Assembly: GCF_014649695.1 (NCBI RefSeq)
Contig: NZ_BMTN01000004.1
Coordinates: forward strand, 496,001-560,000
Source of the DNA: Streptomyces kurssanovii
GTDB taxonomy: Bacteria > Actinomycetota > Actinomycetes > Streptomycetales > Streptomycetaceae
DNA length: 64,000 nucleotides
Direction of reading: 5' to 3'
Positions 8,851-17,976 of the stretch are shown here, piece after piece (within the stretch, counting starts at the first letter, position 1; each line of letters starts with the position of its first letter). The position numbers and the translations under genes are program-made. The notes under the pieces were generated by a model, which was not told where the DNA came from, ran no database searches, and worked only from the letters and a program-made list of their open reading frames with translations.

Positions 8851-8891
8851 AGCCGGGGGCGGCCCGCCTCTTCGGCGGGCCGCCCCCGGCT
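8851..8891 (-). terminator. 18-bp perfect hairpin after the DUF4190/DUF4352 gene
   Basis: Arms 8851-8868 and 8874-8891 pair perfectly around a TCTTC loop. It lies 30 bases past the stop of the minus-strand membrane protein gene. Confidence 0.8.
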
Positions 8892-8921
8892 CCTGGATCC
8901 GTGCCGCGTCCGCCGCGGGTG

Positions 8922-9719
8922 TCAGAGCTTCAGCTCCCACTGGGAGGCGTCGTAGTCGAAGCCCGGGGAGACCTCGACCGTCAGGTCCTTCGCGTCGGCG
9001 GGGGCGTCGAAGGCGAACGTGACCGTGGCCTTCTTGCCGGGCAGGATCGTCCCCTCGAAGCCGGTGCCCGCCTTGTCGTCGAAGATCTCCTCGGCGGTCA
9101 CACCGTCCTGGCCGGCGCGGGCGGCGGCGGTGACGAGGCTCGTGTCGAACTTCTCCTTGCCGGCGTTCTCGATGGTGATCGTGACCTGGTAGGCCTTGTT
9201 GCCCTTGGTGTGGCCGATCGCGAACTCGCCCGGCGTGTACGGCTTGGGCGCGGAGACGGTGACCTGAAGGTCGTCGTCGTAGATCGAGGTCTCGTCCGCG
9301 GCGAGGGACTTGCCCTCGGCCGGCGCGTCACCCTCCGCCGCACCGTCGGTGCCCCCGGCGGAGGTGTCCTTGGGCGCGGTGTTCTCGACGGCCTTGTTGA
9401 TCTCGTCGACCGCGTCGTCCACCGCCATCACCGTGACGATTCCGATGATCACGCTGACGACGATCCCGATCAGGCCCAGCACGGTGCCGGCGAGGGCCAC
9501 GCCCTTGTTCGTGGCCTCGCCGCGCTTGGCGCGGCCCCGGCCGACGATGCCGAGGATCAGCGCGATCAGGCAGAGGATGGTGCCGATCCAGAACAGGAAC
9601 GGGATGACCGCGAAGACGAGGCCGATGATTCCGAGCACCAGGGCGGCCGTACCGAGGCCGTTGCGCGCCGGGCCGGGCGCTGCGGACTGGCCGGGCTGCG
9701 GCTGGGTGTACTGCGACAT
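8922..9719 (-). CDS. Membrane protein with DUF4190-like and DUF4352-like domains
   Basis: 265 residues. A Gln/Pro-rich N-terminal tail (SQYTQPQPGQ) leads into two hydrophobic segments (about 24-55 and 74-100) with the Gly-rich DUF4190 pattern. An acidic Ala/Gly/Thr linker follows, then an extracytoplasmic beta-rich domain (about 150-265; KAYQVTITIENAGKEKFD, then GFEGTILPGKKATVTFAF) typical of DUF4352 surface proteins. No catalytic motif is visible; a structural or ligand-binding surface role is likely. Start ATG 9719 has GGGGGG 4 bases upstream. It is divergent from the methylase gene and ends in a strong hairpin. Confidence 0.82.
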   Translation of the reverse strand: MSQYTQPQPGQSAAPGPARNGLGTAALVLGIIGLVFAVIPFLFWIGTILCLIALILGIVGRGRAKRGEATNKGVALAGTVLGLIGIVVSVIIGIVTVMAVDDAVDEINKAVENTAPKDTSAGGTDGAAEGDAPAEGKSLAADETSIYDDDLQVTVSAPKPYTPGEFAIGHTKGNKAYQVTITIENAGKEKFDTSLVTAAARAGQDGVTAEEIFDDKAGTGFEGTILPGKKATVTFAFDAPADAKDLTVEVSPGFDYDASQWELKL

Positions 9720-9916
9720 GGGTCCCCCCCATTGTTTGTGGCGGGCCCGATCTTCCGTGGCCCGTTCTGCATAGGTCAATAAGAGCAGAGCCTGTGAACC
9801 GAGTCAACAAGGAAGTGGTCCGTTCTTCAATCTCTTCGTGTGAAGCGCCCTGTGGCCGTGAACCCGAGTACAGTGCCGGACACAGCAAGCCGAACTGTGA
9901 CGGGGGAGACAGCCGG

Positions 9917-12013
9917 GTGCCGGACAACGCAGCAGAGGTGACCGCAGCAGACGGGACGGCCGCAGATGTGACTGCGGCCGAGGTGACGGCGGCCGAGATC
10001 GCCAGACTCGCCGGCGTCGGTCGTGCCGCCGTGAGCAACTGGCGCCGCCGGCACGCCGATTTCCCCAAGCCCGTCGGAGGGACGGAGACCAGCCCCTCCT
10101 TCGCCCTCGCCGACGTCGAAAGCTGGCTGCGTGACCAGGGGAAACTGGCCGAGGTGCCGCTCCGCGAACGGGTCTGGCAGCAGCTGTCCGCCCACCCGGC
10201 CGGAGCCGTCACCGCCTTGGTCCACGCCGGCTGCGCACTCCTCCTCGTCCATCACCGGCCGTCCGGCTGGCCCGCCCTCGCGGCCGTCTCCGACGCCCGC
10301 CTGGCGGCGGTGCTGCCCGGCGCGCTGGAGGAGGTGCTGACCTTCCGCTTCGGCGCCCCGCGGGTCGTACGGACACCGCTGCCCGACGAGCTCACGCCGT
10401 CCGTGCCGCTGCTGCGCGGCGCCGCCGCGCTCGCCGCCGAGACCGGTGCCCGTCAGGCCTTCGACTTCCTGCTCGGGCGGCACCTCGACGCCAACCCCCG
10501 CCAGTACACGCTCACGCCGGCCGAACCGGCCGCGCTGATGGCCGCGCTGGTCGGGCCCGGGGGGACCGTCCTCGACCCCGCCTCCGGGACCGGCACCCTG
10601 CTGCGCGCCGTCGACCGCCCCGGCGCGCTCCACGCCCAGGAGACCGACCCCGACCTGGCCGCGCTCACCGCCCTGCGTCTCGCCCTGCACACGGACGCCG
10701 ACGTGCGGGCAGCGGCGGGCGACGCGCTGCGCGCGGACGCGTTCCCGGAGCTCGCCGCGGACGCCGTCCTGTGCCATCCGCCCTTCAACGAGCGCAACTG
10801 GGGCCACGACGAACTGGCCTACGACCCGCGCTGGGAGTACGGCCTGCCCGCCCGCACGGAGTCCGAGCTGGCCTGGGTGCAGCACGCGCTCGCCCGCCTG
10901 CGCCCCGGCGGCACCGCCGTACTGCTGATGCCCCCGGCTGCCGCGTCCCGCCGGTCCGGGCGCCGTGTCCGCGCCGGACTGCTGCGCCGCGGCGCGCTGA
11001 GGGCCGTCGTCGCCCTCCCGGCCGGGGCCGCGCCCCCCTACGGCATCCCGCTCCACCTGTGGGTGCTGCGCAGGCCCGGCCCCGCCGAACGCCCGTCCCC
11101 GGAGCTGCTTCTGGTCGACACCGCCACGGCGGAACCCGCCGCGGCGGGCCGCGACCGGCTCGACTGGCAGGCCATCCGCGCCGCGGTGCTCGATGCCTGG
11201 CAGCCGTTCGAGCGGCAGGGAACCGTGCCGGAGACCCCAGGTGTGAGCCGGTGCGTCCCGGTCATCGAACTGCTCGACGACGACGTGGACCTGGCCCCGG
11301 CCCGCCATCTGCCGCCCCCGGCCGCCGGTGGCGGTGCCGCCGGACTGGACGCCGTACGCGAACGCCTGACACAGACGCTGCGCCGCACCGGTGAGCTCAC
11401 GCCCCCGCCGTCCCCGGTGGCGTCGCCCGCCGCCGCGCCCGTCCACAGGCCGGCCACCACCGTGGGCGAACTGGCGCGGGCCGGCGCACTCGTCATGCAC
11501 GCCGGAGGCACCGGCGGCGGCGCACCGGGGGAGGACGTGCCTGTCCTCACCGAGCAGGACGTCCTGTCGGGCAAGGCCCCCACGGGCACGCTGCCCGACG
11601 GACCGGACGAGGAGCCGGTGCGCCTCGAGGCGGGCGACGTCGTCGTTCCCGTGCTCGGTGCCGGCACGTTCGTCCGCGTTGTCGACGAGGCCACCGCGGG
11701 CGCGGCCCTCGGCCGCAACCTCCAGCTGCTGCGCCCCGACCCGGACACGCTCGACCCCTGGTTCCTCGCGGGCTTCCTGCGCGGCAGCGCCAACCAGCGC
11801 CAGGCCAGCAGCTACGCCTCCACCGCGACCCGCCTCGACGTCCGCCGCCTCCAACTCCCGCGCCTGCCGCTCGCGGAGCAGCGGCGCTACGGGGAGCGGT
11901 TCCGCACCCTCGCCGAGTTCGAGGAGGCGCTCCGCCTCGCGGGCCGCCTCGGCGAGCGGCTCGTCCAGGGCATGTACGACGGGTTGACGGACGGCAGCCT
12001 CCGGCCGGAGTGA
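9917..12013 (+). CDS. Solitary N6-adenine-type DNA methylase with N-terminal HTH and specificity-like C-terminus
   Basis: 698 residues. Region 1 (about 20-75) is a MerR/excisionase-like helix-turn-helix: AAEIARLAGVGRAAVSNWRRR, written here as the start AAEIARLAGVG. Region 2 (about 190-400) is an N6-adenine methyltransferase fold: motif I LDPASGTGTLL, motif IV as HPPF instead of the usual N/D/S-PP-Y/F, and LRPGGTAVLLMPP after it. Region 3 (about 560-698) resembles one half of a type I HsdS subunit: RNLQLLRPD, ASTATRLDVRRLQLP and a helical tail ending LVQGMYDG. No nuclease or helicase domain and no hsdR neighbour are visible. GTG 9917 is preferred, with GGGGGAG 9-15 bases upstream. Function may be regulatory or epigenetic; catalytic competence is uncertain because of the HPPF box. 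Confidence 0.82.
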   Translation: MPDNAAEVTAADGTAADVTAAEVTAAEIARLAGVGRAAVSNWRRRHADFPKPVGGTETSPSFALADVESWLRDQGKLAEVPLRERVWQQLSAHPAGAVTALVHAGCALLLVHHRPSGWPALAAVSDARLAAVLPGALEEVLTFRFGAPRVVRTPLPDELTPSVPLLRGAAALAAETGARQAFDFLLGRHLDANPRQYTLTPAEPAALMAALVGPGGTVLDPASGTGTLLRAVDRPGALHAQETDPDLAALTALRLALHTDADVRAAAGDALRADAFPELAADAVLCHPPFNERNWGHDELAYDPRWEYGLPARTESELAWVQHALARLRPGGTAVLLMPPAAASRRSGRRVRAGLLRRGALRAVVALPAGAAPPYGIPLHLWVLRRPGPAERPSPELLLVDTATAEPAAAGRDRLDWQAIRAAVLDAWQPFERQGTVPETPGVSRCVPVIELLDDDVDLAPARHLPPPAAGGGAAGLDAVRERLTQTLRRTGELTPPPSPVASPAAAPVHRPATTVGELARAGALVMHAGGTGGGAPGEDVPVLTEQDVLSGKAPTGTLPDGPDEEPVRLEAGDVVVPVLGAGTFVRVVDEATAGAALGRNLQLLRPDPDTLDPWFLAGFLRGSANQRQASSYASTATRLDVRRLQLPRLPLAEQRRYGERFRTLAEFEEALRLAGRLGERLVQGMYDGLTDGSLRPE

Positions 12014-12113
12014 CGAAGAGGACGGCCGTTCCGTACAACCCGTAACCCCTTGTCGGTGTCGGTGTATACGCTCGGTCCCCTACGCCTCGTCCCCAGGCAT
12101 CAGGAGCACAAGA

Positions 12114-12842
12114 ATGCACGGCCACGGCTATGCGCCGCCGCAGCCCACGCGCCCACCGACAGCGGTGCTCGTGGTCCTGCGCATCGTCTTCGTCGCGCTC
12201 GCGCTGCTGAGCGTCGGGTTCCTCGCCTGGGCGGCGATGCTCCGGCTCGCCGTGGTGCGCCGGCGCCGCTCGGACTGGGTGCTCTTCTGGCTGTCGCTGG
12301 CCGTCACCGTCACGGTCTTCGTGGTCATCGGGGAGTTCAGCACCACGGGCACCGCGCCCGTCGCCGAGGAGGACCCGACGGCGCTCGACTTCGTCTGCGT
12401 GGGCGCGCTGTTCGGGCTCGCCATCGGGGTGCCGACGCACTATCTGGTCGCCGAGATACGGCACTACCAGGAGCCGCGCCCCGGCTGGTCGCCCGCCGTC
12501 GCCGGCTCGCCGTACGGCCCGCCGGTCGCGGGTGCGCGCCCGGGGCCCTACGGGGCGCGGCCGCCGGCCCCGGCGTACGGATACCCGCCCGCGCCGGGCG
12601 CGCCGGCCACTCCGGCCCCGGCGTACGGTTATCCGCCCGCGCAGGCGGCACCTGCCGCACCCGTGTCGCCGCCCGCGGTCCCGTCCACGCCCCCTCCGGT
12701 GTTCCCGCCCGCGGCCCCGTCCGTCGCCGCCGGACAACCGGCGGCCCCCGCGAGCGGAGGATCGGCCACGCCCCGCATCGACCAGGTCCGTGCCGAGCTC
12801 GACGAGCTCAGCGACCTGCTCCGCAAGGAAGAAGGCAAGTGA
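12114..12842 (+). CDS. Proline-rich membrane protein coupled to a Ser/Thr kinase
   Basis: 242 residues, no recognised family. After a short PQPTRPP-rich head there are three hydrophobic stretches (about 18-42, 53-75, 88-110). A long Pro/Ala/Tyr-rich low-complexity tail follows, with repeated AYGYPPA-type units. The last 20 residues are a helix-forming RAELDELSDLLRKEE sequence, suggesting a coiled coil. AGGAG lies 7 bases before ATG 12114. Its TGA overlaps the GTG of the kinase (GTGA, 12839-12842), so the two are translationally coupled. I infer that this protein is a sensor, anchor or substrate for the kinase. Confidence 0.8.
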   Translation: MHGHGYAPPQPTRPPTAVLVVLRIVFVALALLSVGFLAWAAMLRLAVVRRRRSDWVLFWLSLAVTVTVFVVIGEFSTTGTAPVAEEDPTALDFVCVGALFGLAIGVPTHYLVAEIRHYQEPRPGWSPAVAGSPYGPPVAGARPGPYGARPPAPAYGYPPAPGAPATPAPAYGYPPAQAAPAAPVSPPAVPSTPPPVFPPAAPSVAAGQPAAPASGGSATPRIDQVRAELDELSDLLRKEEGK

Positions 12843-14347
12843 ACGGACGGGTCGTCGGTGGCCGTTACGAACTGTCCGCACTCGTCGGCCAGGGCGGCAT
12901 GGGCCAGGTGTGGACGGCCTACGACGGGCGTCTCGACCGCCGCGTCGCCGTCAAGCTGCTGCGCCCCGACCACATGGCCGCGGCGACCGCCGCCGACGAG
13001 ATGCGCCGGCGTTTCGTGCGCGAGTGCCGGGTAACGGCCCAGGTGTGCCACCCCGGCCTGGTCACCGTGCACGACGCCGGCAGCGAAGGCGACGACCTGT
13101 ACCTCGTGATGCAGTACGTCGAGGGCGCCGACCTGGCCGACCACCTCGCGGAGCACGACCCCTATCCGTGGGAGTGGGCCGTCGGCGTCGCCGCGCAGCT
13201 GTGCGCGGTGCTCGGCGCGGTGCACGCCGTGCCGATCGTCCACCGCGACCTCAAGCCCCGCAATGTGATGGTGAAGCCCGACGGCACGCTCACCGTGCTC
13301 GACCTCGGCGTGGCCTCCGTCATCGACACGGACACCACCCGGCTCACCCACACCGGCTCGCCCATCGGCAGCCCCGCCTACATGGCCCCCGAGCAGGCGA
13401 TGGGCGGCGCCGTCGGCCCGTACACGGACCTGTACGCGCTGGGCGTCCTGCTGCACGAACTCCTCAGCGGTAACGTCCCCTTCGCCGGCTCCACGGCCCT
13501 CGGCGTGCTGCACCGGCACCTCCACGAGCCGCCGCTGCCGGTCCGGCAGCTGCGCCCGGAGGTCCCCGAGCCGCTGGAGGCCCTCGTCCTGCGCCTTCTC
13601 GCCAAGGACCCGCAGCACCGCCCTTCCGGGGCGCAGGAGGTGTACGAGGCGCTGGTACCGCTGCTGCCGCAGCGCGGCGAGCCCCGTGGACCGCTCGACC
13701 CGACGCGCCCGTTCCTGCGCCCGCACGCCCCCTGGCCGGACCGCGCGGGTGTCGCGCCGGCCCCCGCCGCGCCGCCGGTGGCGCCCACGCCGAAGGCCGA
13801 TGTCGCGGGCGCCGTCGACGAGGTCAAGCGTCTCCTCGGCGAGGGCGGTATCACCCAGGCCGTCGACATCCTCGGCGGCATCCTCCCGGCCGCGGCGGCC
13901 GAGCACGGCGAGCACTCACCCGTCGTCCGCATCCTGCGCAAGCAGTACGCGGCGACCCTGATGGACGACGGCCAGTACCGCCGGGCCCTGCCCGAGCTGC
14001 GCCGCCTCGCCGACGACAGGACGGCGGAGGCAGGCCCGTCGGACACCCAGACGCTGCAGTACCGCTACGACGCGGCCCACTGCCTGGAGCAGCTCGGCGA
14101 GGCGGCAGCCGCGGTGGCCGAGTACCGCGCGGTCCTGCCGTACTACGAGAGCTCCGAGCCGGACCGCGCGCTCCAGGTGCGCCACCGCATCGGCCATCTG
14201 CTGCTCGCGGTGGGCGACCACACGGCGGCGCAGCAGCAGTTCCGGTCGCTGCTGTACGACGCGGAGCGCGCGTACGGCCCCTACCATCCCCTCCCGGCGG
14301 AAGTGCGGCGGGCGCTGGAGCGCCAGCAGCAGTTCCGCATGGGCTGA
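12839..14347 (+). CDS. PknB-type serine/threonine protein kinase with TPR-like tail
   Basis: 502 residues. Kinase domain about 9-270: glycine loop VGQGGMGQVW, ATP-binding Lys39 (VAVKLL), catalytic loop HRDLKPRN with Asp near 137, DLG instead of DFG at the metal-binding position, and APE in YMAPEQ. The C-terminal half (about 330-502) is helical and repetitive (VVRILRKQYAATLMDDG, LEQLGEAAAAVAEYRAVL), resembling tetratricopeptide repeats for protein interaction. No membrane segment, so membrane attachment would have to come from the coupled upstream protein. GTG 12839 overlaps the previous stop by 4 bases. DLG is found in many active actinobacterial kinases. Confidence 0.92.
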   Translation: MNGRVVGGRYELSALVGQGGMGQVWTAYDGRLDRRVAVKLLRPDHMAAATAADEMRRRFVRECRVTAQVCHPGLVTVHDAGSEGDDLYLVMQYVEGADLADHLAEHDPYPWEWAVGVAAQLCAVLGAVHAVPIVHRDLKPRNVMVKPDGTLTVLDLGVASVIDTDTTRLTHTGSPIGSPAYMAPEQAMGGAVGPYTDLYALGVLLHELLSGNVPFAGSTALGVLHRHLHEPPLPVRQLRPEVPEPLEALVLRLLAKDPQHRPSGAQEVYEALVPLLPQRGEPRGPLDPTRPFLRPHAPWPDRAGVAPAPAAPPVAPTPKADVAGAVDEVKRLLGEGGITQAVDILGGILPAAAAEHGEHSPVVRILRKQYAATLMDDGQYRRALPELRRLADDRTAEAGPSDTQTLQYRYDAAHCLEQLGEAAAAVAEYRAVLPYYESSEPDRALQVRHRIGHLLLAVGDHTAAQQQFRSLLYDAERAYGPYHPLPAEVRRALERQQQFRMG

Positions 14348-14386
14348 CGGGCGGCGCAGGGAAGGATCTTGAGACCGACGCCCGGC

Positions 14387-15289
14387 TCAGTCCGCCCGCA
14401 GGAACGCCGAGGTGGACACCCTCCCCAGCATCCGCAGCCGGGACGTGCCGCCGGCCAGGTGCTTGTCCAGGGCCTCCTGGACACCCGGCCAGGCCTGGTC
14501 GCCGTAGTCGTCGAGGACCACGATCCCGCCCGGCGCGATGATCTTCTCGACCCATTCGAGGTCGGCCGCGACACCCTCCATGGAGTGGTCGCCGTCCACG
14601 ACGATCACCCCGTACTCCCGGTCGGAGACGGCCTCACGGACCGCCGGGTCGGACGAGAAGCCCTGCTGGATACGGGCCTCGAGGGCCGAACGGCTGCCGC
14701 CCAGCGCCAGGTTGGCACGTACGACGTCCTCGCGCACCGGGGTGCCGGTCGGGTCGGCGGGCTGCGAGGTCCCCGGCTGGAGCTGTGAGCCGGCCAGCGG
14801 GTCGACGATCGTCAGGTCCGGCTCGATGCCCGCCCGGTGCACCATGCGCACCAGGGCGGAGGCGAAGAGCCCGTACAGGGTGCCGATCTCGAGGATGCTG
14901 CCGTTCGGCGGCGAGAGCAGCGGAACGGTCGCGAGCTTGCCGCAGATGTTGGACGTGGAGCCCGCCAGCCGCCCCACCCCGAGCGCCTCCAGCGCGACCA
15001 CCGTGCGGAAGGCGACGACGACACTGCGGCGGGCGTGCTCCCCGCGGTCGCTGACGTCCCCCACCTCGCGCACCAGCCGGTCGATCTCCGCCGCGGGCGG
15101 GATGCGATGCGCGCCTCTGCCCGTGCCGTCGAGGAGCAGTCCGACCGCGTACTGCTGCCGCCGCATCTCGGCCACCTCCCGCCGCAAGGTGTCGAGGTCG
15201 GGCTGCACGCCACGTCTCACGCGCCGGTCGAGCAGGGTGAGGGCGGGACGCAGGGCGCGCTTCGTCAGACGGTTGCGGAGAATGGGCAT
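14387..15289 (-). CDS. Class I SAM-dependent methyltransferase (Methyltransf_24/CmcI-like)
   Basis: 300 residues. The N-terminal 100 residues are helical and basic. The Rossmann core begins with motif I ILEIGTLYGLFASAL near 135-150; the acidic residue after strand 2 is in TIVDPLAG. Strand 4 is YGVIVVDGDHSMEGV, and a GGIVVLDDYGDQ strand follows. VDGDH and DDY are the metal-binding pattern of catechol-type and cephalosporin-hydroxylase-like O-methyltransferases. It sits next to glycan genes, so a sugar or polysaccharide O-methylation role is plausible but unproven. ATG 15289 is chosen; the frame extends to a TTG at 15313. Confidence 0.8.
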   Translation of the reverse strand: MPILRNRLTKRALRPALTLLDRRVRRGVQPDLDTLRREVAEMRRQQYAVGLLLDGTGRGAHRIPPAAEIDRLVREVGDVSDRGEHARRSVVVAFRTVVALEALGVGRLAGSTSNICGKLATVPLLSPPNGSILEIGTLYGLFASALVRMVHRAGIEPDLTIVDPLAGSQLQPGTSQPADPTGTPVREDVVRANLALGGSRSALEARIQQGFSSDPAVREAVSDREYGVIVVDGDHSMEGVAADLEWVEKIIAPGGIVVLDDYGDQAWPGVQEALDKHLAGGTSRLRMLGRVSTSAFLRAD

Positions 15290-15338
15290 GCCCGGGAACG
15301 TACGCGTGAACAACCCCCGGGCCCACCAAGCTCCAGTG

Positions 15339-17852
15339 CTAGGCAGATGAAGTCTTGGTGTCCCCCCGGCGACGCGCGCGGGAAAGCATCGGGTGGCCGG
15401 GGCCGACGACGATCAGCCCGATCAGACCGGCCACCGCCGCGAACGCGCCCGCGCGCAGCCCCGGTGGCCGGAACGCGCACTCCACGGACGTCTGCCCGGC
15501 GGCCACGGGTGTCGCCACCAGGCCCAGGTACGAGTCCGCCGGCCGGCCACCGCAGCTCCAGCCCGCGATCCGGGGCGCCGCGAGCACGGCCGTTCCCCCC
15601 GGACCGGCGGGAAGTTCGGCGCGGACACCGCTGCCGCCGACGTCGACGGACACCGCACCGGTGCTCCGCAGCCGCTCCACCGCGGCCGCCAGCCGTTGCC
15701 GGTCGAGACAGCCGAGCGACTCGTGGGGCAGGGTCCCGGCCCGCGCGGCGCGCAGCGACACGGTCACCTGCCCGTCGCCGCTCCGTCCGAGGCCCGCCAT
15801 CGCGGCGCGCCGGCCCGGGAGTTCGCCGCGGAAGTCGACCAGCTCGCCCTCGCCGGCACGGGCCGTGCCGAACAGGTCCGGCGCCCAGAGGAAGACCTCG
15901 CTGCCGGCGGGGCAGCGGGCCGTCAGGGTGTAGCGGCCGGGTGCCAGTCGGTGGTCGAAGCGGTCCTGGTCGGGGACGGCCGCCCCGGCCTCGGTGCGCA
16001 GCCGGGTCGCGGGGACCGTGTAGACGGCCGAGCCGAGCAGCTTCTCCTGGTTGCGGTAGGGGGAGCGGCCGAGGCGCAGGCCGTCCGGGAGGACCGGCCG
16101 CACGGTCACCAGCGGCGGGACGTCCTGCCGGGTCACCGTCGTGGGCCTGTCGTCGGGCCTGGTCCAGCCCTGGTGCGGGTCGCGTGGCACGTGCACGCGG
16201 GCGCCGACGGAGAAGACCGCGTCGGTGACGGGGTTGTCGAGGCTGTGCATCGCCCGGCCGTTGGACGTCCAGCCGCTCCCGAGAGCGAGGAACGTGCGCG
16301 TCAGCACGGCGGGCGTGTGGCTGCTGTAGTAGGCGGCGCCCTGACCGCCGACGGTCATCGGGTCGTTGGCGGTGGTCTGCTCGCGGCCGGGGTCCGTGCG
16401 GTAGCGGGGCCATCCGTCGGCGTCTTCGACGGCGTCCGCCTGCACCTGCTGGCGCGTTCCCCAGGGCGCGTAGTCGTCGAGGCGGTTCAGGCGCTGCCGG
16501 TCCGCGTAGGCGGTGGTCGCCGCGGCCTGCCCCGCCAGGGCGCCGATCAGCAGGACGGCGGCGAGCGGTGCCGTACGCCCGCCGCGGCGGGCGAGCAGCA
16601 GCCCGCCCACGACGGCGAGCAGCCCGGCGGCGAACAGCGGGTACGTCCACGGGGTGACCAGGGGGCTGTAGGACGCGGCGGCGGTGACCGCCAGGAGCAC
16701 GGCACCGCCGCCGAGCAGGGCCCGACGGCCCGGCCAGGCACGGGCGACGGTGGTCCACGCCGCGATGACGATCACACCGGCGAGAACGAAGGTCTGCCGG
16801 TACGGGCTGCCGTTGGGCGTCGCGAAGGCGTGCCACAGCAGATGCGTGGGGCCCCATTGCAGCGACAGGGCCACCGCCGCCACCAGGCCGGCCCAGGCCA
16901 GCCGCTCGCGACCCGGCACCGCGCGGTGGAAGGCCAGCGCGCAGGCCAGCAGCAGCGCGCCCGTGCCGAGGAAGAGCGCCGGGGTGAAGAAGCTGTAGGT
17001 GGCCGGCAGCAGGCGTGCCGACACGTCCGCCCAGGTGGCCGCCGCGAACTCACCCTTCCATCCGGGATAGGCGTGCCGGGTGCCGAGGAAGACGGGGACG
17101 AGCACGGGCGCCGCGAGCGCCGTGCCGAGCAGCACGGTCCGCACCGCGCGGAGCAGGGCCCGCAGCCGCTCCCGGCGCTCCGGCTCCTCCAGGAGCAGCC
17201 GCACGAGGAGGACCAGTGCGGCGCCCAGGGTGGCCATGTAGGCGGTGTAGAAGTTCGCGGTCCACGCCAGCGCGACGATCACGGGACCCAGCACGGGCCG
17301 CCTGCCCTTGCGGGCCCATTCGCCGACGAGACACAGCAGCGGGAAGGCGATCAGCCCGTCCAGCCACATCGGGTTGTACGAGGCCTCGACGACCGACCAG
17401 CCGCACAGGGCGTACGAGGCGCCAAGGACCGCGGCCGCCCATCGTCGGTCCGTGCCCCGGTGGAGCGCCGTGAGCAGCCAGGTCATGGCGGCCGCGGCCG
17501 CCGCCATCTTGACGAGGGTGACCACGTAGACGGCGAGGTCGATCTCGTCACGCGGGAAGAGCCCGACGAGCACCGAGAACGGGCTCGCGAGGTAGGTGCC
17601 GAGGTCGGGCAGGAAGCTGGTGCCGTACCCGGACTGCCAGTTGAGCAGCACTCCGCCGTCGGCCCGCCCGTGCAGCAGGTCCCACAGCCGGGTGTGGAAC
17701 GGGACGAACTGGTTGCCGAGGTCGTTCACGCTGCGGGTGTGCGGCCCGAAGGGGAAGCTGCGGGCGACGGCGTCGCCGGCGCACACGGTGCCGGCGGTGA
17801 TGAGCGCGGCGAGACCGGCGGCACGGCCGCGCGCGGGGGGCAGAGTCCACAT
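15339..17852 (-). CDS. YfhO-family integral membrane glycosyltransferase-like protein
   Basis: 837 residues, the length usual for YfhO. An N-terminal membrane segment is followed by a loop with DLGNQFVPFHTRLWD and LNWQSGYGTSFLPD, characteristic of the GT-C-like YfhO family. About a dozen hydrophobic helices lie between 85 and 500. A large extracytoplasmic beta-rich region (about 510-800) and a last helix near 805-825 complete it. In Firmicutes YfhO transfers a sugar from polyprenyl-phosphate to lipoteichoic acid, using donor made by CsbB and flipped with a GtrA protein. Here the GT2 and GtrA genes are directly divergent (17977-19382). No clear ribosome-binding site is seen upstream of ATG 17852. 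Confidence 0.87.
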   Translation of the reverse strand: MWTLPPARGRAAGLAALITAGTVCAGDAVARSFPFGPHTRSVNDLGNQFVPFHTRLWDLLHGRADGGVLLNWQSGYGTSFLPDLGTYLASPFSVLVGLFPRDEIDLAVYVVTLVKMAAAAAAMTWLLTALHRGTDRRWAAAVLGASYALCGWSVVEASYNPMWLDGLIAFPLLCLVGEWARKGRRPVLGPVIVALAWTANFYTAYMATLGAALVLLVRLLLEEPERRERLRALLRAVRTVLLGTALAAPVLVPVFLGTRHAYPGWKGEFAAATWADVSARLLPATYSFFTPALFLGTGALLLACALAFHRAVPGRERLAWAGLVAAVALSLQWGPTHLLWHAFATPNGSPYRQTFVLAGVIVIAAWTTVARAWPGRRALLGGGAVLLAVTAAASYSPLVTPWTYPLFAAGLLAVVGGLLLARRGGRTAPLAAVLLIGALAGQAAATTAYADRQRLNRLDDYAPWGTRQQVQADAVEDADGWPRYRTDPGREQTTANDPMTVGGQGAAYYSSHTPAVLTRTFLALGSGWTSNGRAMHSLDNPVTDAVFSVGARVHVPRDPHQGWTRPDDRPTTVTRQDVPPLVTVRPVLPDGLRLGRSPYRNQEKLLGSAVYTVPATRLRTEAGAAVPDQDRFDHRLAPGRYTLTARCPAGSEVFLWAPDLFGTARAGEGELVDFRGELPGRRAAMAGLGRSGDGQVTVSLRAARAGTLPHESLGCLDRQRLAAAVERLRSTGAVSVDVGGSGVRAELPAGPGGTAVLAAPRIAGWSCGGRPADSYLGLVATPVAAGQTSVECAFRPPGLRAGAFAAVAGLIGLIVVGPGHPMLSRARRRGDTKTSSA

Positions 17853-17976
17853 GATGTGTCGAATATGCCAGTAGTGATCGTGAAATCACCCTGGGGGAAG
17901 ACCAGTTCACCGAAAGGTCGCCTGTACGCCATGTCGTGACCCCGTCTGCGACATTCTGGGCGGATGTTGTTCTCTG

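Noticed and set aside
9917-12013. Complete restriction-modification system
   Set aside because: No nuclease or translocase gene on either side; neighbours are unrelated.
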